From NCBI RefSeq assembly GCF_026262625.1, contig NZ_SHNN01000008.1:1-33764 (forward strand): 33,764 bases of DNA, in the 5' to 3' direction. The stretch's first letter is position 1; every line of letters begins with the position of its first letter. The stretch is from Candidatus Litorirhabdus singularis (lineage in GTDB: Bacteria; Pseudomonadota; Gammaproteobacteria; Pseudomonadales; Halieaceae). The notes under the pieces are model-generated. The model saw only the letters and a program-made list of their open reading frames with translations. It searched no databases and was not told the DNA's origin. Shown piece after piece: positions 17,261 to 26,344 of this stretch. A program made the translations under genes and the position numbers.

Positions 17261-18439
17261 ATGAAAAACAAGCTAATCCGGAATTCTTTATGGATTATCC
17301 TGCTCGCGCTTGCAGGTTGCAGCGGTATTGTGCGAAACCCTCTCCCTGTAGAGGCGTATGCTGACGCAACCATTCTAGGCCGTTCGGACTTACGCTACTG
17401 GGCGGACACCTCAATGTTTGAAGTCAGCAACTATTCGATACATGACACTCCTGTAGTTGACTTCACAGCTCGCTATGCTGGTATTTCAGATCAGGAGCAC
17501 AGCTATCTCGCTATCTCCGGCGGCGGGTCTAAAGGAGCCTATGGTGCAGGTGTGCTCGTCGGTTGGACGGAAATGGGCACCCGGCCACAGTTTGCCATCG
17601 TCACCGGAGTTAGCACAGGCGCTTTGATCGCCCCCTTTGCATTCCTGGGCCCCGAATACGATCAACAGTTGAAAGAAGCTTACACCACACTAGGGACTGA
17701 CAGCGTTATCAAGATCGGCAATATTTTTCGGTCACTTGCCAATGATGGGCTGATGGATTCTTCACCTCTAACTGAGACATTGAACCGCTATGTCAACGAG
17801 GAGATGATCAAGAAAATTGCAGCTGAACACCGCAAAGGTAGACGGCTGTTAATAGGCACAACTAACCTGGATGCGGGTAGGCAAGTAATCTGGAACATTG
17901 GTCGTATTGCAGACAGCGGCCATCCCGATTCTGCGGATTTGATCCGTGACATCATGCGCGCATCGGCATCAATCCCCGGTACATTTCCTCCGGTCTACTT
18001 CACTGTCGAGGCAAACGGAGAGAGCTATGATGAGATGCACGTGGATGGCGGAGTAGCTGCCCAGATGTTCCTGTACCCGAGCAGCGTAAGCATGAATGAG
18101 GTTGCGGAGACTCTCAAGGTGAAAGGAAAGCCACATGCCTATCTAATAGGAAATTCTCTTGTGCACCCGCAGTATCTCCCGACATCTCCGAGTATCTACA
18201 AGATTACTCGGCGCACGATTTCAACATTGACTCGAACCCAGGGCGTCGGTGATGTCTACCAGATTTACGCTGTTGCCAATCGCGATGGCGTTGACGTCAG
18301 CCTAACCTGGATCCCCGAGGACGCGGTGGAAGAGGTCAGCAATGAACCCTTTGACCCTGTTTATATGTCGGCTCTGTTTGAGTACGGTTACCAGCGGGCG
18401 TTGAAAGGTGAAGTCTGGAGGCATATGCAGCTGAATTAG
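17261..18439 (+). CDS. Patatin-like phospholipase lipoprotein
   Basis: This 392-residue protein has a lipoprotein signal (IILLALAGC, Cys20), so it is probably anchored in a membrane facing the periplasm. The patatin domain has the oxyanion motif GGGSKGAYG (87-95), the nucleophile elbow GVSTG with Ser118, and the Asp262-Gly-Gly of the Ser-Asp dyad. It should be a lipid acyl hydrolase; the substrate is unknown. ATG 17261 is used although its ribosome site (GAAAG) is weak; two TTG codons at 17249 and 17252 are alternatives. The upstream inverted repeat may control it. Confidence 0.88.
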   Translation: MKNKLIRNSLWIILLALAGCSGIVRNPLPVEAYADATILGRSDLRYWADTSMFEVSNYSIHDTPVVDFTARYAGISDQEHSYLAISGGGSKGAYGAGVLVGWTEMGTRPQFAIVTGVSTGALIAPFAFLGPEYDQQLKEAYTTLGTDSVIKIGNIFRSLANDGLMDSSPLTETLNRYVNEEMIKKIAAEHRKGRRLLIGTTNLDAGRQVIWNIGRIADSGHPDSADLIRDIMRASASIPGTFPPVYFTVEANGESYDEMHVDGGVAAQMFLYPSSVSMNEVAETLKVKGKPHAYLIGNSLVHPQYLPTSPSIYKITRRTISTLTRTQGVGDVYQIYAVANRDGVDVSLTWIPEDAVEEVSNEPFDPVYMSALFEYGYQRALKGEVWRHMQLN

Positions 18440-18490
18440 GTTTTGTTACTGTTTATCGTCCTGCCCTAGCGCCTCATAGGCTGCGGCCTT

Positions 18491-20248
18491 TTATCGACCA
18501 ATGGCTTGGTCGATAACGTGCAATGAAGAGTCAATGCTTGCGAAGGTTTTTTCGCCCGTAATCAGTTGGCTCCAGTCGTCCTTGTTCAGGTTAAAGGTAG
18601 GTCCGGCATTGGCTGTTTCGGTAATGGCAATCACGCTATTACGTAAAGCAATGGCGTAACTCGCACCTTCGTCTTCGAAGCTCACATTAAACTCGACATG
18701 CTTGCCTTCAGCTAAGCGTGCATCCACCATGTAGCGCAGGTATTGCACATTATCAGCGAGAGGAGACGCGGCTAATTTAGCTGGTGTTACTGCACCTAAA
18801 GCCTGATTTAACTGTTGCATGTGAGTCACAGTTTGCTCACCGAACTTGAGCTTGCCCTCGTGCAATAAGGCTTCACTAATATAGAAGCCACGCGCATTAG
18901 CCGACGAGGTGCGCTGACCGAGTGCACGAGCGGCTTCGGCGCGAATCGCCTTAACATCCGAATTGGCGGCGTCTGCTATGAGCAGTTCAGAGCTTAGGTA
19001 CAAGGCCCACTGCCAACCTTCGAGAGTCTGCTTGGCATTGGATGCTTGCGCTTGTTTCACCACCGCGTCAAAACCACCGATGGCATCAATCACATGATCA
19101 CTAAAACTAGCTTTCGATAACGGGTTGATATCATAAGGGTCATTGCCCATCCAGCCCAGGCGTGCGTTATAAATGCGCTTCACATGGCTTTCTATCTGGC
19201 CGTAAGTTTCCTGACCTTCACGGTTTGGCATGTATATCCACTCAGCGGCTTCTTGCGCATCTTTGCCAAGAGAAATTGCGCGATAAGTTTGATCGTGCAT
19301 CAACTGCACCTGATCGCGGGTTTTGTGCAGGCTTGCTCGTACTGCATCTCTGCCAATGTAAGCTGCACCATGAATATCCACATGGTATTCAATGTCTCGG
19401 TCCAGGGCTAAATCAACGGCTTTAACATAGTCTAGAGGATCGCGATACCAATCGCCCCGAAGCGTATAAAGATTAAATACCGTGCCAGCGGCCAGCGCAT
19501 TACCTACAAGCAGTTTCTTTTCAGGGAAATAGAAAGCTACACTTTCACTGACGTCGGTTTTGCTAGGCAGCACCTCTACGGTTAAGCCACCAACTATATG
19601 GGTTTCTATAACCTCATCTTTAAAGGTTATGGTTGGGGGTACGAAGGCTTTCGTGCCGGAGAGCTTCTCTGCGCTGAAGCCTAGATTATTAGGGAAGGCA
19701 TCAGCACCTTGATTCGGGTGTAGCATGCCGAACTGCTGGACCGCACGACGCTGAAAATTTCCTGACAATACACTCACACCTTGATCGCCACGCAGCGTTT
19801 TCATCAGGTCTTCGTGGCCATAAAATTGGGTTCCTTCATCACGAAACGCTTCAGCACCCCACACGTAATGTGAGTGGGTATACAACACAGCGGCAACCTT
19901 AACTTCCCCCACCTTAGCTTCTAACTTAGCACGCTGATCCTGCGCGGCTTCAAGATTGTCTCCGGCATCGACAATAACCCAACCATCAGGTCCTTCAATA
20001 GCGATGGTGTTGGCGAGACCCCAGCCAGCAAGGCGGTAAATCCCTTTGGCAATTTTGGTGACTCTTTTTTCATCCATCTGCGCCAAACGGTTTACTTCAA
20101 CGGCATGCGGGTTAGCAATGGCGTCGTTATAGCCCGTGGCAGTTCTATCTTCTAATGACATATTGTATTGGCCGGCCGTCGCTGATACCGCGACACTGGA
20201 AAGCACTATTACTGCAAGGCTATAAGCTGAGCATAGTTTCATACGCAT
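18491..20248 (-). CDS. Alkylsulfatase-like metallo-beta-lactamase-fold protein
   Basis: About 585 residues, exported (signal peptide ending VSATAG). The order of parts follows SdsA1-type linear alkylsulfatases: an MBL domain (GWVIVDAGDNLEAAQ, then THSHYVWG at 124-131), a central helical region (LGWMGNDPYDINP, the usual substrate/dimer block) and a C-terminal SCP2-like domain. The metal motif HxHxDH is reduced to H125-S-H127-Y-V-W, the TEAPAEM block reads TDVSESV, and the second-metal Glu before the next strand is Asn (VGNAL). The later HG (DIHGAAYIG) is kept. Metal binding and activity may therefore differ from true alkylsulfatases. AAGGAAAA before ATG 20248 supports the start. It heads the downstream end of a five-gene minus-strand cluster. 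Confidence 0.82.
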   Translation of the reverse strand: MRMKLCSAYSLAVIVLSSVAVSATAGQYNMSLEDRTATGYNDAIANPHAVEVNRLAQMDEKRVTKIAKGIYRLAGWGLANTIAIEGPDGWVIVDAGDNLEAAQDQRAKLEAKVGEVKVAAVLYTHSHYVWGAEAFRDEGTQFYGHEDLMKTLRGDQGVSVLSGNFQRRAVQQFGMLHPNQGADAFPNNLGFSAEKLSGTKAFVPPTITFKDEVIETHIVGGLTVEVLPSKTDVSESVAFYFPEKKLLVGNALAAGTVFNLYTLRGDWYRDPLDYVKAVDLALDRDIEYHVDIHGAAYIGRDAVRASLHKTRDQVQLMHDQTYRAISLGKDAQEAAEWIYMPNREGQETYGQIESHVKRIYNARLGWMGNDPYDINPLSKASFSDHVIDAIGGFDAVVKQAQASNAKQTLEGWQWALYLSSELLIADAANSDVKAIRAEAARALGQRTSSANARGFYISEALLHEGKLKFGEQTVTHMQQLNQALGAVTPAKLAASPLADNVQYLRYMVDARLAEGKHVEFNVSFEDEGASYAIALRNSVIAITETANAGPTFNLNKDDWSQLITGEKTFASIDSSLHVIDQAIGR

Positions 20249-20291
20249 AATATTTTCCTTTGTTTTATTCAAAAGCATCTTTAATTTTAAA

Positions 20292-21614
20292 CTAGCTAGG
20301 TTTGATGTGGCCGCCTACTCCGCTTGAGTAAAAGCCGGGGGGCACATAGCTGCCAATTTTATTGGGGTCAGCCTGATAGGCTCGAATAAGAATAGTCATG
20401 CTGCCACCCGGCGTGAACAACCAATTTCCTTGTTGCGGCGTGGAAGATATAGTAATTATTAAAGAGCCGTCCTCTTCAAACTTCATCTGATCCATCGTAA
20501 GCACATAGGAGTCGTACTCATTCTTTTCAACGAGAATATTTTCGTCATGCACGGTTACCGACCAAAAACCAATCTCAGTTAAAGGGGGTAATTCATCTTT
20601 AGCAAATCGAATTTGTCCTTCACCTTCAGTAAACAACATAAAGTAATTGGCTTCTTCTTTGGAGTTACCCCAGAGACCGAAATACGCCGCGGCTGCCCGG
20701 CCTAAATAATTACCATTCAAAAATTCGCGGGTACCAAAAATCTCAGTGGCCCCTGCGTAGCCATTGCCAACATCCAGATTTTTTGACTCTGCTTGAATTG
20801 TTGCGAAGGCTGCATCAATACCTGCTTGTATTTTCTGCAAATCATCGGCCGATAGCTCTACCTTATTCATAATGCCAATCGCTGCAAAACGTTCAAACAA
20901 TGCTGCTTCAGCCTCAGGAACCTCGGTCAGTAATTCATTAAGGTATTCAACAAAAGCCGGTGAATAGGCTTTTTCCTCGTCGTATTCTGGGTAAGTTCTT
21001 ACTTGCGATGGCGCTGACACGACCTTGATTCCCTGTTGAATCTCACGCACTTTATCCAATTCGCTTCTATCTTTAATGTCGATACGGTTAACCAATATGG
21101 CATGGTCCCCCTCCATCAATACTGGCGTACTGGCGCCGCTATCGGGCTTCGGCTGGTTTTTATTGTAAAAAGTGAAGCGACCCGCTTCCCCGCCATTGGT
21201 GCGGGTACCCAGGTAGTAAAAATTATGGGTAAATACATCGACGAACTGATAAACATTATATCTATCTTTTATCTCCGGGATTTCGAGGGTCACGGGGCCC
21301 GCTGAAATATCAATAAACAGGCCTCCCGTCATGGAGGTAAGGTTGGGGGCAACGATCGGCTGACCGACATTGTCCATAGGGTATCTAGGATTCATCGCCA
21401 CAATATTTGGCTTCATCCCGATAAAGGTAAACATGCCATTTATCGTTTTAACCTGCTCCATCATAGGATAGGCATAGATAAACGCCTCATAGGCAACCTC
21501 TTTTAGATTTACTGGCTCTTGTACTTCTTTTTTACCGTTGCAGCCTGCAAGCAAAGCTAGCAAAGCCATCATAAGTACGCCCCCAAATCGAATCGTCACT
21601 TTCCTAGTAGTCAT
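20292..21614 (-). CDS. DUF1254/DUF1214 lipoprotein
   Basis: 440 residues with a lipobox (LLALLAGC, Cys25). Residues 40-200 carry a DUF1254 region (EAFIYAYPMMEQVKT, the DRYNVYQFVDVFTHNFYYLG block). The end carries DUF1214 (FWSVTVHDENILVEKNEYDSY and TPGGSMTILIRAYQAD). The function of these paired domains is unknown; such proteins are frequent in marine bacteria and are often found as paralogues. It lies 43 bp after the start of the MBL gene in the same orientation and 87 bp from a second DUF1254 gene, so the three are probably co-transcribed. Confidence 0.8.
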   Translation of the reverse strand: MTTRKVTIRFGGVLMMALLALLAGCNGKKEVQEPVNLKEVAYEAFIYAYPMMEQVKTINGMFTFIGMKPNIVAMNPRYPMDNVGQPIVAPNLTSMTGGLFIDISAGPVTLEIPEIKDRYNVYQFVDVFTHNFYYLGTRTNGGEAGRFTFYNKNQPKPDSGASTPVLMEGDHAILVNRIDIKDRSELDKVREIQQGIKVVSAPSQVRTYPEYDEEKAYSPAFVEYLNELLTEVPEAEAALFERFAAIGIMNKVELSADDLQKIQAGIDAAFATIQAESKNLDVGNGYAGATEIFGTREFLNGNYLGRAAAAYFGLWGNSKEEANYFMLFTEGEGQIRFAKDELPPLTEIGFWSVTVHDENILVEKNEYDSYVLTMDQMKFEEDGSLIITISSTPQQGNWLFTPGGSMTILIRAYQADPNKIGSYVPPGFYSSGVGGHIKPS

Positions 21615-21701
21615 GTTATCTCCTTACATTAATTCACTGATAGCTAGCTCACCCACTCATTAGTTACGATAAATATACAAGCAGCAGCTGGCCACGAAGC
21701 T

Positions 21702-23129
21702 TTAATTCACCAGCACGGCGCTTGGTGCTTTCCATGTTTTCATCTTTTCTAAATCTGGAGCGTAAATGCGAAGACTTAGATCTATAGCCTCATCGCGCCG
21801 CTGAACAGGCAACCAATTCTCCTTAGGCACGCCAGCCGGTTTTTCGGCGGCGACATGGATTTCGATACCGCCATCGGCATTGAGCTTGAAGCCGGCGTTC
21901 TCACCAACCGAATACTTGTTGTGTTCATTCGGGATGAAAAAGCCGTTTTGACGGTCATACAGGGTGAGCGACCAAAAGGCCTTCGCCGGTGGCATCTCGT
22001 CCTTGCTTATTTTAATCACGTAATTATTAAGGGCATTCATCGGCTTACCATCTTGCGCTGCGACAGGTGGGTATATCGCCTCCGTTAACGGTAACCCGAT
22101 AGGACCGATCACGGACTGTACTATCAGGGTTTCAAGTGCTATCTGCCCCTTGGGCTGAAATATCAGCGGTAAAAAACGGGTGTTATTGGCTGCATCGGCT
22201 AGCATCCCTAGCACCGTTTTCTGAACTTCACCTGTAACTTCACGGAAAAGATCACCATCTATCTTTGCAGCTGTTAACGGATCCCAGGCCTTACCCGGCT
22301 CGATACCCAGAGGTTTGTAGGCAGCTAACAATGCTTGATCAAGCTCATCCTGCGGATCAAAGGTGGTGTGATTGAAAATAAACTGCATCACTTCTAGTAG
22401 GTTATTGCCGAATACATCAGCATCGGTGGCGCCGACTGCAGGGAAGTTTATGGCAGAAGGCGCTGGTGCTGGCTTACCTTGATATTCAGACAATGACATC
22501 AATTTCAATGCGTTAATCTGATCGCTAATACGGTTGAATTTCTCCGGCTCATTGGCGTGGGGCATGATGCGGTGGAATGCGATAACGAAATCACCGCTCA
22601 TCTCCAGATAGCGATCAATACCGGCAATTTCATCGCCCGCTGTATAGCCCTGAGTACGCGCCGTATAGAACAGTACTTTCTCAGGCTTTTTATAATCCCC
22701 TTTGACGCTGCTCAATGGCACGCTGACATAATGGTCATAAGCCGAGGTCTCCAACGATACATACATGGAGTCAAAGGCGGGCACGTCGAGGATCATCGGT
22801 TGATCACGGAGATCCAGCATGGCGATCTGGTACAGCGTATCGTTATTGGGGCGAGCAATGAGTTTGATGCTGGCATCAAAAAGGCTGGTATTTAGCGACA
22901 GTTTGTTCCAACCGCCGGTACCCATCGGGCTCGATTCCGGGGCTTCTGCCGCTTTGTTATTAACGTTATAAATCGCGACATACTGATACGAACGCCTTAC
23001 GATATTCTCGACCTGGTCGCGAGATAAGGAAATCTTCGAGCTCTCCGCGGCAACGCTGAATGCAGAGAACAAGCAGGAGGCGAGCAGTGTCATTAAGCAA
23101 AAATATGCCTTGGAAGGTGTTAGTTTCAT
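21702..23129 (-). CDS. DUF1254/DUF1214 exported protein
   Basis: About 475 residues from the ATG at 23129, which begins a typical signal peptide (MKLTPSKAYFCLMTLLASCL to SVAAES). Longer starts at 23144, 23174 and 23195 are open, the one at 23174 having an AAGAGAAA site, so the N-terminus is uncertain. The body has DUF1254 (RPNNDTLYQIAMLDLRDQP, FDSMYVSLETSAYDHYVSV) and a C-terminal DUF1214 (FWSLTLYDRQNGFFIPNEHN, DLSLRIYAPDLEKM). It is a diverged relative of the neighbouring lipoprotein and is secreted rather than lipidated by sequence. The two probably act together in the periplasm. Confidence 0.8.
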   Translation of the reverse strand: MKLTPSKAYFCLMTLLASCLFSAFSVAAESSKISLSRDQVENIVRRSYQYVAIYNVNNKAAEAPESSPMGTGGWNKLSLNTSLFDASIKLIARPNNDTLYQIAMLDLRDQPMILDVPAFDSMYVSLETSAYDHYVSVPLSSVKGDYKKPEKVLFYTARTQGYTAGDEIAGIDRYLEMSGDFVIAFHRIMPHANEPEKFNRISDQINALKLMSLSEYQGKPAPAPSAINFPAVGATDADVFGNNLLEVMQFIFNHTTFDPQDELDQALLAAYKPLGIEPGKAWDPLTAAKIDGDLFREVTGEVQKTVLGMLADAANNTRFLPLIFQPKGQIALETLIVQSVIGPIGLPLTEAIYPPVAAQDGKPMNALNNYVIKISKDEMPPAKAFWSLTLYDRQNGFFIPNEHNKYSVGENAGFKLNADGGIEIHVAAEKPAGVPKENWLPVQRRDEAIDLSLRIYAPDLEKMKTWKAPSAVLVN

Positions 23130-23207
23130 TCTGTTAAATCCCATTTCCTTTAAGCGGTACAATAGATCTAACATGTAGTTTCTCTTCGAAAACAATGCGA
23201 AGCAGCA

Positions 23208-24470
23208 TTACCAGGGAAGAGCTACCACTGGAGAGATGCTGAAGCGAATCTGGAAATCCGGACCGAAGTCATCAGGAGACTCCAGGTAATGCCAATATTG
23301 CGCGCCCAGCTTCCAAGGGCGACCACTGATAAACAGCGTTTTAGAGACGCCTACGGCCAGCGGCAGTGTCAACTTGTTGTCGCTGTTTCTAGCCTCATGA
23401 TTGTAAGAGAATGTAGGGGCTCCGAAAAATTGCCAGCCATTGCCCATGTTAATTGAATAGAAATACTGTCCCGCGGTAATACTGGTATCAAAGTCGTCTT
23501 CACCGGCAACATCCCATTGGTGACTCACCAGCACACCTGCTACTCCCCAGGGCCGCATTACTGCCACAGCCGCCTCTGGCCCCAGCAGCCATTGGTCCCG
23601 GCCCAGATCGTCATGGGTGGCAGTAGGTAAGGTGCCTGCGATACCAGCGATCGCGATTATGCCTCCCGGCAGAGCGGTGCCTATTGCTGCGTCGAAAGAG
23701 ATATCGCCCATTTCCCATTTACGAGTGTCATAGTCGCCGCTAATGTTGGGAACATCCTGTTGAACGATCAACGGAATAGCCGGACGAACAAACAGATTGC
23801 TTCTTTCATTCAATTTGTAGGGCAGGGAAGGCTGAAAAGTAACCCGTGTCGCGCTCTGGCTACCTGCTTTTGGAAGATCGCCGTCGAACTCAATATGATC
23901 AATCTGGAAATTCATTGTGCCCAGGTTGGTATTTGGGTTCGATAGTTCAGCGGCAATATCCTGTGCCGACGGCGTGGCCATGCCGCCGCTTTCTTCTACT
24001 GCGTCAAGGCGAACCATGGTTCGCTCACTATCGCCGCGCTCCGTGATTCGAAAATGGATAATTTCTTGATCTTCTACGTTGCTCACCCGATAGTCATCAG
24101 GCTTTTCCAGGTCCTGCTCGAAGGTGAAACATTCTGTCTCGGTGAAGGAAGAATAGCAGACTTGATCGTCGCCTTTTACTGCCCAGGTTCTGTCAAAGGT
24201 TTCTCCCCAGGCACTTATTTTGGCAGTACCATCGGCCAGATATTTGCCAATGACCAACACACCTTCTTTAACTTCAATTTCTGCCGTTGCTCCGCTGATC
24301 AGTGCGGTTAGATTTTCTTGACCGGCGACAGCGGTCCAGTCCTCAGCCTGGACCATGCCCGCAGCCATTAAGCTGGCCAAGCTCGATAATGTAGCTACCT
24401 TTAAGCGACGCCCCAGCTTGTTAAAGCCGCTCGAAATTTGCTTGTTCAATCTAAAATTCCTTTTTTGCAT
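23208..24470 (-). CDS. Neuromedin-U-like outer-membrane protein with N-terminal extension
   Basis: About 420 residues. After a signal peptide (ending VQAEDW) come about 130 residues not found in the paralogue at 5267, with a Cys pair (CYSSFTETEC). From SNPNTNLGTMNFQ onward it follows the neuromedin-U/MetA-pathway type: RPAIPLIVQQ, GTLPTATHDDLG, SHQWDVAGEDD, NNG-like strand GNGWQFFGAPTFSYN, and ending ALPW. ATG 24470 lies two bases after the stop of the next upstream gene, so translational coupling is likely; no strong ribosome site is seen. Confidence 0.78.
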   Translation of the reverse strand: MQKRNFRLNKQISSGFNKLGRRLKVATLSSLASLMAAGMVQAEDWTAVAGQENLTALISGATAEIEVKEGVLVIGKYLADGTAKISAWGETFDRTWAVKGDDQVCYSSFTETECFTFEQDLEKPDDYRVSNVEDQEIIHFRITERGDSERTMVRLDAVEESGGMATPSAQDIAAELSNPNTNLGTMNFQIDHIEFDGDLPKAGSQSATRVTFQPSLPYKLNERSNLFVRPAIPLIVQQDVPNISGDYDTRKWEMGDISFDAAIGTALPGGIIAIAGIAGTLPTATHDDLGRDQWLLGPEAAVAVMRPWGVAGVLVSHQWDVAGEDDFDTSITAGQYFYSINMGNGWQFFGAPTFSYNHEARNSDNKLTLPLAVGVSKTLFISGRPWKLGAQYWHYLESPDDFGPDFQIRFSISPVVALPW

Positions 24471-24472
24471 AA

Positions 24473-25255
24473 TTAAAACTGCCATGTCAGGCCGACTTGC
24501 CAGCCTTGTTGCTTAACATCGTACTTAAAGCCGCTTTCGTCGTAATCCAGGTCATAGAGACGATACCCAACCGCAGTCGCTATAGACTCTGTCCACTGGT
24601 AGCCCAGATTGGCTGTCAGGTCATAGAAGCTATCCGCGTTAATCCCAAAACCCCCATACCCGACACCACCGGCAACATAAAAATTGGACCCGGGAAAGGA
24701 TGACTTGCCCTTGATGCCAATAAATGGGTCGGTCCACGACTCTTTTTTGTCGGCTGAGATGTTCAAGTCAGGCAGCGGGCCGCGCAACGTCAAGGTTGAA
24801 TCGATTTGCCACCAACGAGCCCCCGCCATAGCTTCCAACACGGTATTCTGATTGCTAAATACCTCATAGGTATAGCCTACGGTTGCCATGGTAGTTTTAG
24901 TCCCGGACTGAATTGTAGTGTCCTCCAGTTCTACAATGGGTTCCTCTGAGGTCATATCGCTATAATAAAAATCGAGGTATACGCCTTGTTTGCCCTTTTT
25001 CGCTTCGGAAATGAACATGAATGAGGTCTCGGTGTCATCTATGGCATCACTAGGCGAGATGTCAACATTTACAGGGGGCAAGCCTTCTATGGTAGCTACA
25101 TCGCCCTCGAAACCAGCGAACCAGATGTAGGGGCTCAGGTTGAACGACCATTGTTCTTCAGCACTCAGGCTGAATGAAGCGGTCATGCAAAAAATCAGGA
25201 AAAAATATCTGATGATACGAATGCTATCTTTATTCAAGGGCCCAAGTTTAGGCAT
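24473..25255 (-). CDS. Outer-membrane protein, eight-strand-type barrel
   Basis: 260 residues with a signal peptide (IIRYFFLIFCMTASFSLSAE) and a mature part opening QWSFNLSPYIWFAGFEGDVA, followed by PPVNVDISPSDAIDD, alternating strands and a final Phe (GWQVGLTWQF). This is a recurring outer-membrane protein type of unknown function in environmental proteobacteria. It is the first gene of the minus-strand cluster 25255-18491: barrel, neuromedin-U-like protein, two DUF1254 proteins, MBL hydrolase. The promoter should lie in 25256-25515, where I see no strong -35/-10 pair. Confidence 0.75.
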   Translation of the reverse strand: MPKLGPLNKDSIRIIRYFFLIFCMTASFSLSAEEQWSFNLSPYIWFAGFEGDVATIEGLPPVNVDISPSDAIDDTETSFMFISEAKKGKQGVYLDFYYSDMTSEEPIVELEDTTIQSGTKTTMATVGYTYEVFSNQNTVLEAMAGARWWQIDSTLTLRGPLPDLNISADKKESWTDPFIGIKGKSSFPGSNFYVAGGVGYGGFGINADSFYDLTANLGYQWTESIATAVGYRLYDLDYDESGFKYDVKQQGWQVGLTWQF

Positions 25256-25515
25256 AGATCAACATCTTTGAATTGTATCCGTGGCATACGCGGTTATTGT
25301 CGAATTGGATCAGGATTTCATGCTTGCTGGCCAAAATGTCTTGTGGCTAGTCTACTGGGAGGATAAAAAGCACAAGCCAGTTTACGCTCGTGCTTGAGTC
25401 TGTTCGTAATCATTTTGCGACACACAGGTACTATCCACTTGCAAATGGCCGATCACAACCTGGTCAGTTGTTTAATTGAAAGCCCAGCTGTAGGCTGGCC
25501 AATAATCCGCTGCCT

Positions 25516-26202
25516 ATGGTTACACATTCCATGTTTGAAATTGTGATGGTTACCTTTCTGGCTTTATTGCCCATCTCCAATCCCTTCAGCACAGTCCCGC
25601 TGTTTCTTTCGCTGACCAAGGGTCAATCCGACGCATGGGCGCAAAAGCAGGCCCTGCGTGCCTGCATTTTCATGGCAGCTATTCTTCTTACTTTTCTATG
25701 GTCAGGCGCACTAATCATTGAGTTCTTTGGTATATCAATTCCCGCTATTCGCGTTGCCGGGGGCATTATTATTATGCGGGTCGGATTCGGCATGCTTAAC
25801 CCAGCAGATGCTGAGGAAATTTCCGATGAGGCAAAAAAAGAATCAAAGAAGATGAGCGACATCGCGTTTACGCCACTTGCAATGCCATCACTCAGCGGCC
25901 CGGGTTCCATTTCGGTTGTGACGACCATGGCGGCGGGAGCGGACGACTTAGTCGGTTATGCGGCAGTTTCTGTCGGGATTGTCGCAGTCGTATTTATTGC
26001 CTGGCTTGCCCTGCGGAGCGCCGGATTTATCTCCAGAGCATTGGGGGTAGTAGGCCTTGATGCATTAACCAGAATTATGGGATTTCTCCTAATTTGTATC
26101 GCGTTCCAGTTCGTTTTTGACGGTTTAGCAGAGTACCTGGCAAGCGAGCGTTTTATTACGCCGATTATTGAAAGCTTGCAACAGTTCGAAGGCGAGTCGT
26201 GA
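25516..26202 (+). CDS. MarC-family integral membrane protein
   Basis: 228 residues with six hydrophobic segments and the MarC/YhcE pattern: FLALLPISNPFSTVPLFLSL at the N-terminus, RVAGGIIIMRVGFGML in the middle, FTPLAMPSLSGPGSISVV after a charged cytoplasmic loop, and GFLLICIAFQFVFDGL near the end. The family spans the inner membrane; its physiological role is unsettled. It appears complete. The fourth G4 repeat begins 11 bp after its stop. Confidence 0.88.
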   Translation: MVTHSMFEIVMVTFLALLPISNPFSTVPLFLSLTKGQSDAWAQKQALRACIFMAAILLTFLWSGALIIEFFGISIPAIRVAGGIIIMRVGFGMLNPADAEEISDEAKKESKKMSDIAFTPLAMPSLSGPGSISVVTTMAAGADDLVGYAAVSVGIVAVVFIAWLALRSAGFISRALGVVGLDALTRIMGFLLICIAFQFVFDGLAEYLASERFITPIIESLQQFEGES

Positions 26203-26212
26203 GAAAATCCAC

Positions 26213-26334
26213 TGAGTGACTAATTAGCATATTTATAATAGCTGGAGACCGTTTCAGCCGCGACAAGTGGTTGCAGTACTCAGAATGTTTAGGGTTGGGT
26301 GGGGGAGAAAAGGGCGTTTGTTCTACTTATACTC
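26213..26334 (+). repeat. G4-bearing repeat, copy 4 (full length, 122 bp)
   Basis: Identical to copy 1 (81-202) over 122 bp. If the element is taken as 26214-26334 (GAGTG...TACTC), the three flanking bases on both sides are ACT, which could be a target duplication. A GTG at 26267 in the repeat opens a frame that continues unbroken into the DnaE2 fragment. Confidence 0.93.
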
Positions 26335-26344
26335 ACTCACCACC

